From contig NSJX01000040.1 of NCBI GenBank assembly GCA_002286715.1, positions 53,194 to 117,193 of the forward strand: a stretch of DNA of 64,000 bases. Reading direction: 5' to 3'. The stretch is from Dentipellis sp. KUC8613. Lineage: Eukaryota > Basidiomycota > Agaricomycetes > Russulales > Hericiaceae. Below the pieces are notes generated by a model. The model was not told the origin of the DNA, made no database searches, and saw only the letters and a program-made list of their open reading frames with translations. The stretch's first letter is position 1, and each line of letters starts with the position of its first letter. Positions 1 to 11,014 of the stretch are shown piece after piece. The position numbers and the translations under genes are program-made.

Positions 1-1929
1 TCTCTGGTGTGAACAGCCTCCAAGAGTAGCTCCAGAAATTTGTATCCTTCAAGATTTTCATCCAATGCATCAATGACAACAAGAATAACAGCACCTTGTG
101 CTTTAGAAGAGCACTTTTCCCATGGCTCCACAAAAAGTTTCTGCAACTGAGTAGACAAGATAGCTCTGAGGAGTCCAAGATTATCATCAATTGCAGCAGC
201 AAGATGACTAGCATAGATACTGTTGAGTTGAGCAAGATAGCTGCACAGTGTAGGAAGCAGCAATTCAGGAGCACGACTGTCAAGTTGCCGAGAGCAAAAA
301 TAGGAGACAAAGGGAGCATCAGTATGCAACTTTGACAGTTGATCACAGATAGTGTAAGCAATAGTGCTTTTCCCTGAGCCAGCATGTCCAGTAAGCCAGA
401 AAAGCTGCTCACTATCACTGGATCTCAACCAAGCAAGAATTTGATCCAAGATGTGAACACGAGTTCCATTAGTGCATGCCCTGCGAGTGATTCCTGATCC
501 ATTGCCAATGTAGGCATCATAAGGAGCAGAGATGGAGCAATAGTGTTCAAGTTTTGCCAAAGTCTGTTTCTGAAATGATATCAATGATCATTCAGGAACA
601 CTGATGCTCATCACTCACTGTAGCTGAATTGTCCTGCCTAGATTCAATATTTGATACACCCTTCTGAATGGTTTGGACACCTGTGTGGATGTGTTCTAGG
701 AGTATACGCTGCAATAGGCATTCAGAACTCAGCAACAAGTGAAAAGATGAAATACAAACATCATATTTTTCAAAGGCTTCCTTGATTTCATTGTATCCAC
801 TCTTGAGGTCAGCAGCATTACTTCCCCCCTTGATAAACTGGACCAGACCACTTTGGTTGGCTATCTCTTCAAGTTTCTTGTGCAGTGAACCAGCCTCCCT
901 ATTATGCATTTACATGAACAAATGGTGATATGGACAGAGAATCAGCTTACTCTGCAATCTTCAACATGTTATCTTTCATCTTGGTATTATCATAACCGAT
1001 TTGTTGCATCCACTTGTTTGCATGAGCCTCCACTAACTGTGTAATGAGACCAGTGAGCCGAACAACCTCATCTTTATTTCCCTTCATGACCTAACCAAAT
1101 TTGTGAGTAAGCAACAGGCACAGCATGTTGAGATATCAACTTACATTCACACTGTTGATGATGGAACATATCCCACCTACTGCCCCCTTGAGTGGTGGGA
1201 AGGCATCACTACTTTCCTTCACTATATTGAGAGCCATTGTAATCGCATTCCTGAGCAATTCACGAACACCCTTGTCTATGAGTGTAATGATGAGCTGACA
1301 GGTAACAGTATTGGTGGAGATGTAGTGACACGTACCATCGTTGACCTGCTGGGATGAACCAGCACCAGTAGGCCCTTCTAAGGGGGGCCTAGTAACTGTT
1401 TTATGAAAGGGAAGGAAGGTGACAGATAAGAGAGTGTGGTCGGCCTATGTTGTACTGTCAGGCGTACCATTTGTGGTCTGTTGGGAAGACGCCACTTCAG
1501 TCGGCGTGCCTGGGGGTGCAATGATCACTGTATATACGAGAAAGTAAAAATCAGCAGCTTGAAAGGCCTGTGTCGTATGTTCAGGCATACCATCGGCGGT
1601 CGGTTCGGGCGACGCCGCACGAGCGGGCACGTTTGGGGTATTGGTAACTGTATACCAGACCAAAGGACGTCGATCAATAAGTACGTGGTTGACCTATGTT
1701 ATACTGTAATGCATACCATTGATAGTCTGTTGGGACAATTCCACACCAGCAGGCGATCCTGGGGGGACTCCGGTAGCTACATATCATATCAGGCGGGCAG
1801 AAGACGACTGATAAGAGCGGAGTCGACGGTCTGGACAGTACTGTAAGACATACCATCCCTGGCCGGACTCTTCTTCGACCGCTTCAGGCTCTCTTTCACT
1901 CCCTTGATTCGTTTCGGAATTGCTTTCAT
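1..1929 (-). CDS. NACHT-domain STAND NTPase (fungal NLR-like), 5' part
   Basis: Runs off the left edge, so only the N-terminus and start of the NTPase are visible. Exons read on the minus strand: 1929-1854, 1776-1717, 1647-1591, 1527-1468, 1395-1336, 1275-1145, 1090-951, 898-619, 569-1; phases agree throughout. Order of parts: a short basic start (KRIKGVKESLKRSKK), four Pro/Thr/Gln-rich mini-exon repeats, a helical region with the AFPPLK motif common at the N-terminus of agaricomycete NACHT proteins, a coiled helical segment, then Walker A GHAGSGKST and a Walker B-like ILVVIDALDE. The family binds and hydrolyses nucleotide and is thought to act in non-self recognition or programmed cell death; that role is inferred here. 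The C-terminal sensor repeats lie outside the window. An in-frame Met at 2040 is an alternative start; 1929 was chosen because the basic segment follows directly. Confidence 0.85.
1336..1854 (-). repeat. Tandem exon-intron repeat in the NLR N-terminus
   Basis: Four diverged units of about 123-137 bp. Each unit is one 57-60 nt exon of phase 1-1 plus one intron. The donor context (GATG or AATG followed by GTATG or GTACG) recurs at 1854, 1717, 1591, 1468 and 1336. Each exon encodes 19-20 residues of the pattern V-T-x-x-P-x-x-P-x-x-x-S-Q-Q-T-x-x-G. Because every exon is symmetric, units can be added, lost or skipped without changing frame. Confidence 0.8.
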
Positions 1930-2040
1930 CCTTGCTGTTGTTGCTGTCGCTGTAGACGAAGGGGATGGTGGTGGTTGCAGTGCAGCGTGTAGTTGCCTCG
2001 TGTGCTGCGGAATCGGAACGCTCATCGTGGCAGGTAGCAC

Positions 2041-4380
2041 TTTCGCACGTCTCGATATTCCTTTTCAGCATTTTGCCCACCCCGTGCCAATGCAGGAGTC
2101 AAGACGCAGCCTCTTCACGACTGTAAGGCATCGTTCACGAGCAAAGACTCAACTATTGCATCTATAGCGACCGTACAGGAAAGAGAGCCATAGAAATATT
2201 GCAGGCGATATGTATATAGCTATGCGGACCGCTGGGGCCGCACTGGCAAATCGAGGCTGATAGAAACAGAGAGCAGACAGCAGTACTGTGATACATGGAC
2301 TCGTATTGCAATGATTGTGCATCATATCAAGAGTAAAATGCTTGATCTACGATGCGGGTGTTACCCGCGAGACTGGCGAGGACGGTGACACAAGCTCGAT
2401 GTCCATATTGCCCGTCGCTATGTTTTGCGTGACGGCGTCGGACTCAGATGCTGAAGGTCCGCATCAAATCGACGTGGTGGGCTGGGTAAACTCGATGGAC
2501 TTGCGAGAATGCTGATATACGTGCCCCCGTGTAACGCTATCTTCGACGATACACCATCGTCATTCCAAGCTGCAATCGGTGTTCGATGAAGTCAGTCTTG
2601 CATATACGTGAGCCATTTGTAGAGAGGAGTGAGGTAGCGCGAGACGCTGAAGGACGAATGGACGTACAAAGACTATTGCGCATGATTCTGTTTTAACGAG
2701 TTACAATGGCACCAAATATCGCCTGGCAACCACAGGTCAGATCGTCCAATAGAGATACGAGCTATTCAAATTCATACCGCGTCTGAAAGACGTGAGACGG
2801 CAGCGTTCCGAAGCCATGATCAGGAGTTGATTGGTTGAATTGTAGAATACTCTGCGCGTGTCGGCGTGAAGTGACGGCGTATACGCACTCGGATGCAGAT
2901 GCGTAGGTTGCTGCGTGGAGACAGGGCTACAATGACGGATGGCGGCGCTGGTATTTAACCAAGATAAGCATGCGGGGCGAGCATGATACGCGAATATGGT
3001 AGTACTCACAAACCTATGGAAAAAACTCGTCGCGCAGGTCGGCATCCATCGCAACGTCGCAACGGCCAATGTGGACGACACGGTCAACGGGGTGAAACTC
3101 TTGTGGACGTTGTACTTGACTTCAGAAGAGGCTGGCGTGGCAACGTCCAAGCCCGGGGAACCACTGTACATACCATGTCAGCCTCTTAGCAAAGAGCATA
3201 CAGGAAGCGACGCACGGTGTGGCAAAGGATACCCATCGTACCGCATCGCACGAAGCACGGAGAGGTATGATCACTTGTCATCCATCGATGAATTTGCGTC
3301 GACTATGCGCGACGACCAGATAGATGACCATGTGCTGGCTTCTACCAAGCTCGATTTATGCATAGAAATCGCGAAAGACGGCGTACACACCATGATGGGG
3401 AGGACCGTCTGCTGCGAAATTCACACTCGTCTCCATTCTGACTTACATGAAAGGCGTGTGCGAGTCGACGAGATGGGGCATCGTTTGTTATCGTCAACCA
3501 ATGAGATAAACACGAATGATATAGGAGGCGTACCTTCCGTGCAAGAAGTCCAGCGAACGCGATAGGAGCCAATGATATCCCCAGTTCTCTCAATGCCATA
3601 TCTCTGACACCAGGCCCGCCTGGCGACATGATGCCTCCTACAAGATAGTCCTATGGCTTCGTCGACGTCGCGCGGTGCATGTTCTCAGCTGTGCCCTGCA
3701 AAGACGGCATCTGGTTCCGAAAAGCCGTAGCCGCACATCTCGCAAAGGGTGCGATGTTGATTATAAACATGTCAAGCGATCTGCAACGCTCGTCATCAGA
3801 GTGCATGTTGAGATGAGTAGCAAGCCAGACGCACCTTGCAACCGGGATGGGATCTATCCCTCGACAATACGGTCTCTGCCATCCTACCCAGCAGATACGT
3901 CTGCAGCGATGATTCGTGAATGCATGAGGCAGATGGGCTGAGTTGGACGCATGGATGCACCGATAATATCGATGAGCGTCAGGAGCAACTCAGCAAAGAC
4001 TCGGACAGGAAGCCGCCTCGTCGCCGGTTCGCGTGAGTCCTGTCCATGTGCCTTCACTCTCTTCAACCATCCGACGAAGACCTTGCCCCTTCCAAGACCA
4101 TCTATTCTGGTCAATTTCGAACACAATCTCTACCGGCCGACCGCAAGCAGGAGAATGTGATGCCTATATTCAAGTTCACGGCTAGGCATAGGATTATTTA
4201 AGAAGGTCTGGTGAGTTCGCATGGACCGTGGCCTTGCTACAGGTCGGTGGACGTTACTCCCGCTCCCTCCGGCACTTACTCCCTTCGCCGAGGACATGAA
4301 ACTATAATCTTCGCTTGGTATGCGAATCTCGACCTCTCTTCAGTTTTCTGGAATGTTGACTGATGGCATGAACAAAGTGC
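2041..4380. other. 2.3 kb without a supported gene
   Basis: Mixed short reading frames on both strands. The best coding-like piece is on the minus strand at 3629-3534: it starts with Met, reads MSPGGPGVRDMALRELGIS and onward through a helical stretch (SLAPIAFAGLLARK), and is followed by a GTACGCC donor. Further downstream on the same strand, at 3171-3000, there is another open segment (GSPGLDVATPASSEV). I could not join these into one phased gene model, so no CDS is claimed. Confidence 0.3.
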
Positions 4381-4473
4381 GACAGAAATAACGACCATGC
4401 ACCGGATTACTACGTGCGCTCGCAGCCCGCAACGCAGTTGCTGCAACTCGATGGCCCCATGCGCGGCAGTGGT

Positions 4474-4769
4474 AGTCGCTTCCGAGTGGGGAGAAGCCAC
4501 AACCACGCACGCTGTTCTCGTACGACCCGAGCCAGCTCGACACCGGCGACGTGCACATGCAAGATCCCACTCTCACTGTGCCGCAAGCAGTCGTTCGGCG
4601 AATCCTTGCACATATGGCCCACGACCGCCAGCATACCGTACGCGGGGTCCTGTCATTGTCGATGCGTCGCCTCGCGGAGTGCACTGCGTCGGGGGTCGTG
4701 GTCGGTGCCTATGTTGAGGATGAAGGGCTGGCGTTGGCGCGCTTCACTTGCGTCGCCGCAAGCCATTGA
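4474..4769 (+). pseudogene. Possible gene remnant or lone exon
   Basis: An open frame of about 97 codons between a TAG at 4472 and a TGA ending at 4769. It reads like protein: FSYDPSQLDTGDVHMQD, then VPQAVVRRILAHMAHDRQH and GVVVGAYVEDEGLALARF. The only internal ATG is at 4557. Just upstream, in another frame (4396-4490), lies PDYYVRSQPATQLLQLDG, which looks like the preceding part of the same protein, so a frameshift near the G run at 4487-4492 is possible. I do not recognise the family. It could equally be an exon of an unrecognised spliced gene. Confidence 0.35.
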
Positions 4770-5468
4770 CCGCCAATGGTGACCGTGAACGTTGGACCCT
4801 CCACCATTTACGCTGATCGTCACCTAGCTTCTTGACCTCTTGCTCAAATTTCGCCGGACTGGAATCTCACTAGACCGTCCGACAAGTACTGCTTATTTTT
4901 GTTCCTCTACCTCCATTCCCGTCACACTCCTGGCCGGCTTGATGGTACTCCTGCTAATGTGATATGCACCACGATATCTGCATCGTTCTCGAGCCCACCG
5001 CCACCTCGTCACAGCCCGTCTGATGACGAGCGCGGAAGAGTTCTTGTCTCGTGCGCCCTTACTCCCGCCGTCTTTCCTGCCGCTCCTTCCACATCATGTC
5101 TTAATATACTGTCGGTGTGCCGTTGTTATCAGCGCTGCCATCTCTCGCTTTTCTCGTTTGCATGTATGGTCTATAGTCTATGCTTCAGCACTTTCTTTCG
5201 CGTGGATTACGAATTTCTTTTGCCATCTCTGTCCTCTGTCTGACGCTCCGAAGACCTTGCTTGAGCCTCAACAGACCCGAACGCGCGTGCACCTCTAAGA
5301 TCTCAAGAATTGAATTAGGCGATGAGCCTGACAGGCGCGGTCACAAGGTTGACGTGCTCGTGCTCTCTGCAGCAGAACCCATAAGACGACCCGCACTAGT
5401 ACTTCACTCGAATCTCCTTCGATCCTCATGAAACGAGATCCTAACCACGCAGCACCGTATATAGCAAC

Positions 5469-6559
5469 ATGGTAAGCCCCGCATCCTCATCTGCGGCGAT
5501 GATCGTTCTGCTCACGCATGTACCAAGGCTCCCCGGAGACTTTCAGCGGAAGAAAAGCACAGGAAGCTCGTTGAGATCTTCCATGAATCCGTACGTGCCT
5601 TCCACCGACCAAAATCTTGACCACCGTTCACGTTGTGCTCCGTTCTGCAGAAGGATTTCTTCTAGGTACGCATGTCACGAAATACAGGAAGGGAGCGACG
5701 CGCGCGAACTCCGTCCACTGGCGCATTCGCAGCTGAAGGAGCTTGAAAAGATGAAGGGAATAAGTACGTAGTCATGCATCGCACCCGGCCAGTACGCACA
5801 ATACTCATGGCCCCAAAACTCCCGTTTGTCAGTCCATACAAGAAGTCCTACAGTCGCTAGTCGATGACGGCCTCGTGCAGACAGACAAGGTCGGTTCCTC
5901 AAATTGTAAGCTTTCATTTCTCTCTTTCGTGACAGCCGAGGCTGACGCATATATGCGCCCGAACCGTCTTCTAGAGCTTCCCGTCGCAGCACAGAGCAAT
6001 GGTACGCGCGCCTCTTGTGGGTACAAGTGGTGACGGCACGTCTGACGATGTATGCGTGGGCACTGTAGATGCAGAACCGCGTAGACGCCGCGAGGGAAGC
6101 GCAGAAACCGAGCCAGCAGCAGCTTCTCAAGTTGAGGGCGAGTATCGATGCGGAGCGCGCATCAAGGCCAGAGAGTGTAAGTTGAATCCAGACCAGACTG
6201 TTTGTATGGAAGCATCTTGCTGAGAAGGGACATTCAGGAAGACCGCACGGCATCTCGCAAAGCTTGTCCAGCACAAGAAAGAGCTCCAGGCGCTGGAGAC
6301 CGAACTGCAGGCGTATGACACGTGTGATCCCGTGAAAGTCGAAGAGAAAAAAGGGCGGTGATCCTGGCGGAGGAGGCAGCCGTGCAATGGACCGGTGCGT
6401 CTTTCACTTCCGTTATAGATGTGCGGGTTGGTTTTGAATTGGTGTTGACAATATCATAGATAACTATTGCTCTCACACTACACGAGGCAGAGCGGCGTGG
6501 AGACGGACGATGTGCGGAAGTACCTGGGCGTGGGCGAAAACTATGAGGATATCTGTTAG
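5469..6559 (+). pseudogene. MND1: MND1 meiotic recombination protein, decayed copy
   Basis: Mnd1 forms a coiled-coil heterodimer with Hop2 that helps Dmc1 and Rad51 pair homologous chromosomes in meiosis. The fragments are in correct family order: RRLSAEEKHRKLVEIFHES, KDFF, LKELEK, SIQEVLQSLVDDGLVQTDK, the coiled coil (NRVDAAREAQ, HLAKLVQHKKELQALETEL), DPVKVEEKK, VILAEEAAVQW and the C-terminal TDDVRKYLGVGENYEDIC ending at 6559. The copy is broken: TAG (5663-5665) stands where the family has Gln after KDFF, the APK residues after LKELEK are absent, the phase fails at the 5761 donor, the aromatic residues before SFPSQ are missing at 5907, an A6G3 run at 6347-6355 shifts the frame, and a one-base shift occurs near 6463-6470. 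Several independent lesions argue for a true pseudogene rather than one sequencing error. The ATG is followed at once by a donor, a one-codon first exon. Confidence 0.8.
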
Positions 6560-6908
6560 AGGCCGGTGTTTCGAGTATTGCCTGGCGACCGGTCGCACGT
6601 TTCGTCCAATATGCAAGTGTGGCAGCATGATGCGTATCAAAAGGATGTCGCCGAAGAAAGCAGTGATGTGCGTAATCAATGCCTGAGCATGATCGAGGAC
6701 TATGGGGATACCGACTTGTACTTGGTGGCCAGCAGGGCGTCTGGGACAGCGTCTTCCGTAGTTCAGGGATTGCCTCCCATTGCAAATCAGGATCCATTCG
6801 TGTAGACGGGTATACATTCCGAGCTTCGTGTAGGTAGGATGTTGTGCGTCGATCTACCCAATAAGAAGATCAACACAGTAGTTCCTTCACTATGAATCCT
6901 CGCTCACC

Positions 6909-7913
6909 TCACGGCGCTTCCAGACCCTTCGCCTCCGCCCGCTCATCAGCGAACGGATCCTCGACACCTTCATTTTCGAACAACATAGCCAGTTGTCTCC
7001 CGCGACCAGTGTGATCGTCCACTCTCAGGGTATATGGGACTCCACCACGCGCCAGCAGCTGTCCTTCCTCCACCCTGAAGTCCAATTTCTTCGCCGAGTC
7101 CGCAAGTATCAGCGGCTCAGTGATCTTCAGCACCCGCAGAGCCACCGCACGTCCCTCCAGGTGCGTAGGGAGTACGAACGGCTCGAACGCAACGAGCGCA
7201 GCTCCGTGAATGATGCCTCGGAAATGCTTGTTGTGCACGTAGAACGTGCACTGCCGACGGTCGAATGATCGAAGCAGGCTCTGTATGCGGACTTGCGACA
7301 CCCTAGCGTTGAGCGATAGAGGAAAGGGCTGATGGAGGTGAGCGATGAGACGGCTGTTGCGTTTGGGCCGCGTGCGGCGCTTTTCTACACCGCGGCGGAC
7401 GACGTCAAGGACGTCGGGTTTGAGGAGGCCTTCGGCGACGAGAAAGTCACACAAGGGTCGGTGCCTCTGGGAGGCCGCGATGATCTCGAGTGCGATATTC
7501 CAAGGCATCCCATCGGCCATGGTCAGGTCCGTGCCATGTGCGAAACCGGCCGGGTCTGAGGTGTCGGTGAGGCGGAAGCGGACTTCGGCGTCGAGAGGTG
7601 CGTTTGGCGGCTGGTGGTAGTACAAGAATCCGCGAACATTGTGTGGAAATGACTCATGTCCCTTTCCGCCTGCGTATAGCGATATAGACGAATGTTTCGT
7701 GGGTGAAGGTGATGGTCGGGCAAGACGAGGTTGCGCGTGAACTAATAGAGCTAAAGGACTATGTTTGCCAGAGATATCCCAGTAGTCAGAAGCCTGGAGA
7801 CGCTTGGGGTCCAGCGTGCCGAGTACCATTCGTGGTCGCCTAGTTGCATAGTGTCGAGAATGAAGGAAGACAGGCAGCAGGTGGTGGACAGCGCGAGATT
7901 GCGGAGAGAACAT
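6909..7913 (-). CDS. Conserved-looking protein of unknown function, single exon
   Basis: Uninterrupted frame of 334 codons, unusual among the intron-rich neighbours. The first 30 residues are rich in Arg, His and Ser with few acids (SRAVHHLLPVFLHSRHYATRR), which resembles a mitochondrial targeting presequence; this is an inference. The rest alternates polar and hydrophobic segments, including GFAHGTDLTMADGMPWNI, RRQCTFYVHNKHFRGIIHG and a charged tail (LFENEGVEDPFADERAEAKG). No transmembrane helix or catalytic motif stands out and I do not recognise a family. Codon bias toward G/C third positions resembles real genes of the window. It lies tail-to-tail with the MND1 pseudogene, about 350 bp from its end. 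Confidence 0.65.
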   Translation of the reverse strand: MFSPQSRAVHHLLPVFLHSRHYATRRPRMVLGTLDPKRLQASDYWDISGKHSPLALLVHAQPRLARPSPSPTKHSSISLYAGGKGHESFPHNVRGFLYYHQPPNAPLDAEVRFRLTDTSDPAGFAHGTDLTMADGMPWNIALEIIAASQRHRPLCDFLVAEGLLKPDVLDVVRRGVEKRRTRPKRNSRLIAHLHQPFPLSLNARVSQVRIQSLLRSFDRRQCTFYVHNKHFRGIIHGAALVAFEPFVLPTHLEGRAVALRVLKITEPLILADSAKKLDFRVEEGQLLARGGVPYTLRVDDHTGRGRQLAMLFENEGVEDPFADERAEAKGLEAP

Positions 7914-8820
7914 GCCAGCTAGGCAGCCTTGGGTGGGTAGCCGCTCGAGCCTCGTCGCGCGCGCTTATCGACGCTTATGTAGCGCTTATCCGTAGTGCAA
8001 TCATGTACTACCACCTGGTGAGCCGCACTGTGCATGTCGTTCAATCATCTTTTTTATCCATGCACACAGGTGCTGTTTAAGCAGGATCACTACCAACTAT
8101 GTGATTTTCTTTCGAGATTACCGACATTATAGAATCCGTACCATGACACCCCCCTCTCATTAAATATGGCGGTACGTTCGTCCACATCTCCCGCCTGATT
8201 GAACTTAGACATACCGGACATGCAGAGGCACTGTCTGCATCCACTGTCGTCAGCGATCCCAGAATGAAAGGGCCTCTAAGCAATCAACTGATCAGCGTCA
8301 TGAACGAAAGACGATGCTCGTGTCATAGTAGTTGAGCATGCCATCAGGTGAGTGCTCGTGTTTGGAGGCTTCGGGTTGGAATGTTGTGAAGGAGCACTGA
8401 GCATAGCCCTGGCTGCTTTGTATATCTTCAGGTGACTGATCATTCAATATCAATACTGGTGCCTAACGAGACCGACAGTCTTTTGGGCAGCACGCTCGCG
8501 CCTGATGTCACTGTTTAATGAATATATACACTTGCTTGAGTGACTGAAGAAGCTCGCCTTTCCACATTGTGTGTTCTTCATATACGTCGTCCCGAGACGC
8601 CCGGTTCGGGTTTCACGCACCATAGCACCCGAGTCTCGGTATCACCTCGCATAACCAATCTGCGACTTCTGCCACGGGACAGAGAATCTGATTTCTCCGA
8701 CTCACAGCTGAAGGCAATGGCTGATCACAAGTGCGTACCAAAAATTCGCCACGGAAAGACGATTCCTATTCCAAGAGCATTGTACAATGCGCGACGAAAG
8801 ATATACTTGACCCACGCCAT

Positions 8821-10918
8821 TCACGCTAGACCCTTGATTAATGCTTCTGCAGTCGAGTCTCGAGGAACGATGCTGCATTCGAAAGGCTGCGGCCGGCTGG
8901 ATTCAAACATGAGCATTGGAAACTTCGTTGAAGTCATCGAACGTTGAGCCCAGAGCACGACAACATACCTAGTCAGACCGTCTGTAACGGCATCCTCCAC
9001 AGAGATATCATTCCCATCATCGTCTTTGGCGAAGTTAAGATCGAAAACAGCGAGCAAAGATGCTACGGCGACCCAGAGGCTAGAGTCAGCGATGGACTTC
9101 CCGGGGCATACCCTGACTTGAAATGAACACCAATAAGATAAATATGGGGTTGAGGGACCGACCGTCGCCCAAACCCATAGACCATTGGTACATCATCATC
9201 ATTCAACGATCCGTCATCTTGCAGGAAGCGCTCAGGTTTGAAGCTTGCTGGGTCCTCATACTTCTCAGGATCGTGCGTGATGGCCCTGTGCAAAGGCATG
9301 TCAACCTGCGTCGACGCCAAGCTTTGAACAAGTTTACCAAATATTTCCAAATACCATCGCGCCTGCCAATGTGACGTTAGTAGAATCTAAACACAACGAG
9401 GTCGCGAGGACAGAAGAAAGCTCACCTTGAGGAATCAGGTATCCGTCGTAGACATCGTCTTCGGTAGCTCTGTGCGGCAATCCCAAAGGCGCGACGGGGT
9501 GCCAACGCAAGGATTCTCTGAGCACCGCTCCCACGTACGGAAGAGCTGGTCGGTCATCGAGGACGGGTAGCCGTCCGCGTCCTACTACTCGGTCGATTTC
9601 CTCCTGGGCACGTTTCTGTACATGCGGGTTAAGGACAAGTCCGAGGAATACGAAGTTCAACGACCCTCCCGTCTAGGAAGGAGGACGCTCGGATTAGCTC
9701 CCCAAAGGCGATATTGTTATGATTGACTGTATACCGTTTCTGCACCAGCTGCATCCAAAAGATTGTCATTGGATGAGCCGCACTACTTTTGACATCGAAT
9801 AATCAACTTGCCTGAGTAGACGGACCCCACAACCTCGCTGATGGCCATTTCGGCATTTATATCGAGGCCTCCTTCTCCCAATAGTTTGCTCGCAATCGAC
9901 GGACGCGCTGTTCCATCCGCCTAATGCAAAGCATTCAAAAAATGAAAATCCCAAGCACGAGGGGAAAACGCTGACCAAAGACTGCTTGACTGCTGTGATA
10001 GGCCCATGCAACATCTCGCGTGTAAGAGTCCTGCACTCGCTAGCCCGCAATTTGTAGCCCATGCCCGGCAACCAATGAGGCAGCCAGCGCACTGCGGATG
10101 ATCGTGGAAACGATGGGCACGAAATGAATAGAGACCCGCAGGATGGACGACGAACGACGTACAAAGAGGAATCTCGTTAAGGATCCATGCGCCAGGCACC
10201 ATATTCTGTACCACCAGCGAGTTGGCCTCCTCCGTAATCCTAACGACAGGGTCGTCTTGGGCTTTCGCGTCATAGCCCCATGCGAGGGACAGAGTCAACC
10301 AAGCCGCTGTCCTGGACTCGACCGTAAGTCGGGCGACCGACATAGAAAAGAGATAACGTACAAACTGATGTATCGTTGAAAGTCCTTCGGGTCCTCGTAA
10401 AGCCACTTCACCATGTTCTCCGCCATCGCATATTGTATGGGGCGATACTCCAGGCATGCTTGTTCGCGGAGTGCTTGCTGAAACACACGGCGCCGGGCTC
10501 GCCATCGTTCGGAGTAAGGCAAAAAGCCGAGGAACCAATCCCATCCGGATCTCGCATGAAAGTCGGCCAAGTGAGACCCTATAAGCTGAGCTAGCTACTC
10601 ACAATTCAATGACAGTCCAAGATGGCCTATCAGAATATATAATGGATCGTTTCTCGAGCAGGGCTTGAGCTGCTTTCGCCGTATTAATGACAACGATAGC
10701 TTGACCGAATGCGTTGACCGACACCAGATCAGCTTTTTGAGTGTCAGCACTATCATTCTGAGTTATCTGAGCATCAAATTATGCTTACAGTTATAATCCC
10801 GAGACCACTTCGTATAAGTAACCCATTGCGCGTGAGTGGGCATATGCAACCAATTGCCTAGCAGCGGAAGAGAAGGGGGTCCCGGAGGCCATGGGAGTGA
10901 GGTGGTACGCCGTCGTCT
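8821..10918 (-). CDS. Cytochrome P450 monooxygenase, membrane anchor not found
   Basis: A haem-thiolate monooxygenase with many introns, transcribed leftward. In order: proline-rich hinge (PWPPGPPSLPLLGNW), WDWFLGFLPYSERWRARRRVF (helix C region), I-helix AGAETT, helix K ESLR, PERF region (FKPERFLQDDG), and haem signature FGRRVCPG assembled across an intron near 9160. The C-terminus FECSIVPRD ends at 8821. It resembles the CYP5144/CYP64-like P450s that are numerous in agaricomycetes; substrate unknown. Oddities: a 25-nt exon (9338-9362, GAMVFGNIW), a GC-AG intron (9749-9811), and no N-terminal membrane helix. The frame upstream of the hinge meets a stop at 10919-10921, and a hairpin repeat begins at 10938, so the anchor exon is lost or lies beyond the repeat. 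All other conserved parts look intact. Confidence 0.85.
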
Positions 10919-10937
10919 TCATCAGTACTTTGGTCGC

Positions 10938-11014
10938 GTCCTGAAGCCCTGAACGCCCTGAAGCGCCACCATTCAGGGCGTTCAGGACGTTCAGGACGTT
11001 CAGGTTTCAGGGGC
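10938..11014. repeat. Nonamer repeat forming a hairpin, copy 1
   Basis: Units of CCTGAACGC and close variants run toward the centre (10938-10964), then the reverse complement (TTCAGGGCG, TTCAGGACG) runs out (10972-11006). The arms can pair as CTGAACGCCCTGAA with TTCAGGGCGTTCAG around a short loop. It sits immediately upstream of the visible 5' end of the P450. Confidence 0.75.

Noticed and set aside
6473..6817. 114-codon minus-strand frame with hydrophobic stretches
   Set aside because: Partly antisense to the MND1 C-terminus, and the apparent helices do not match any family I know.
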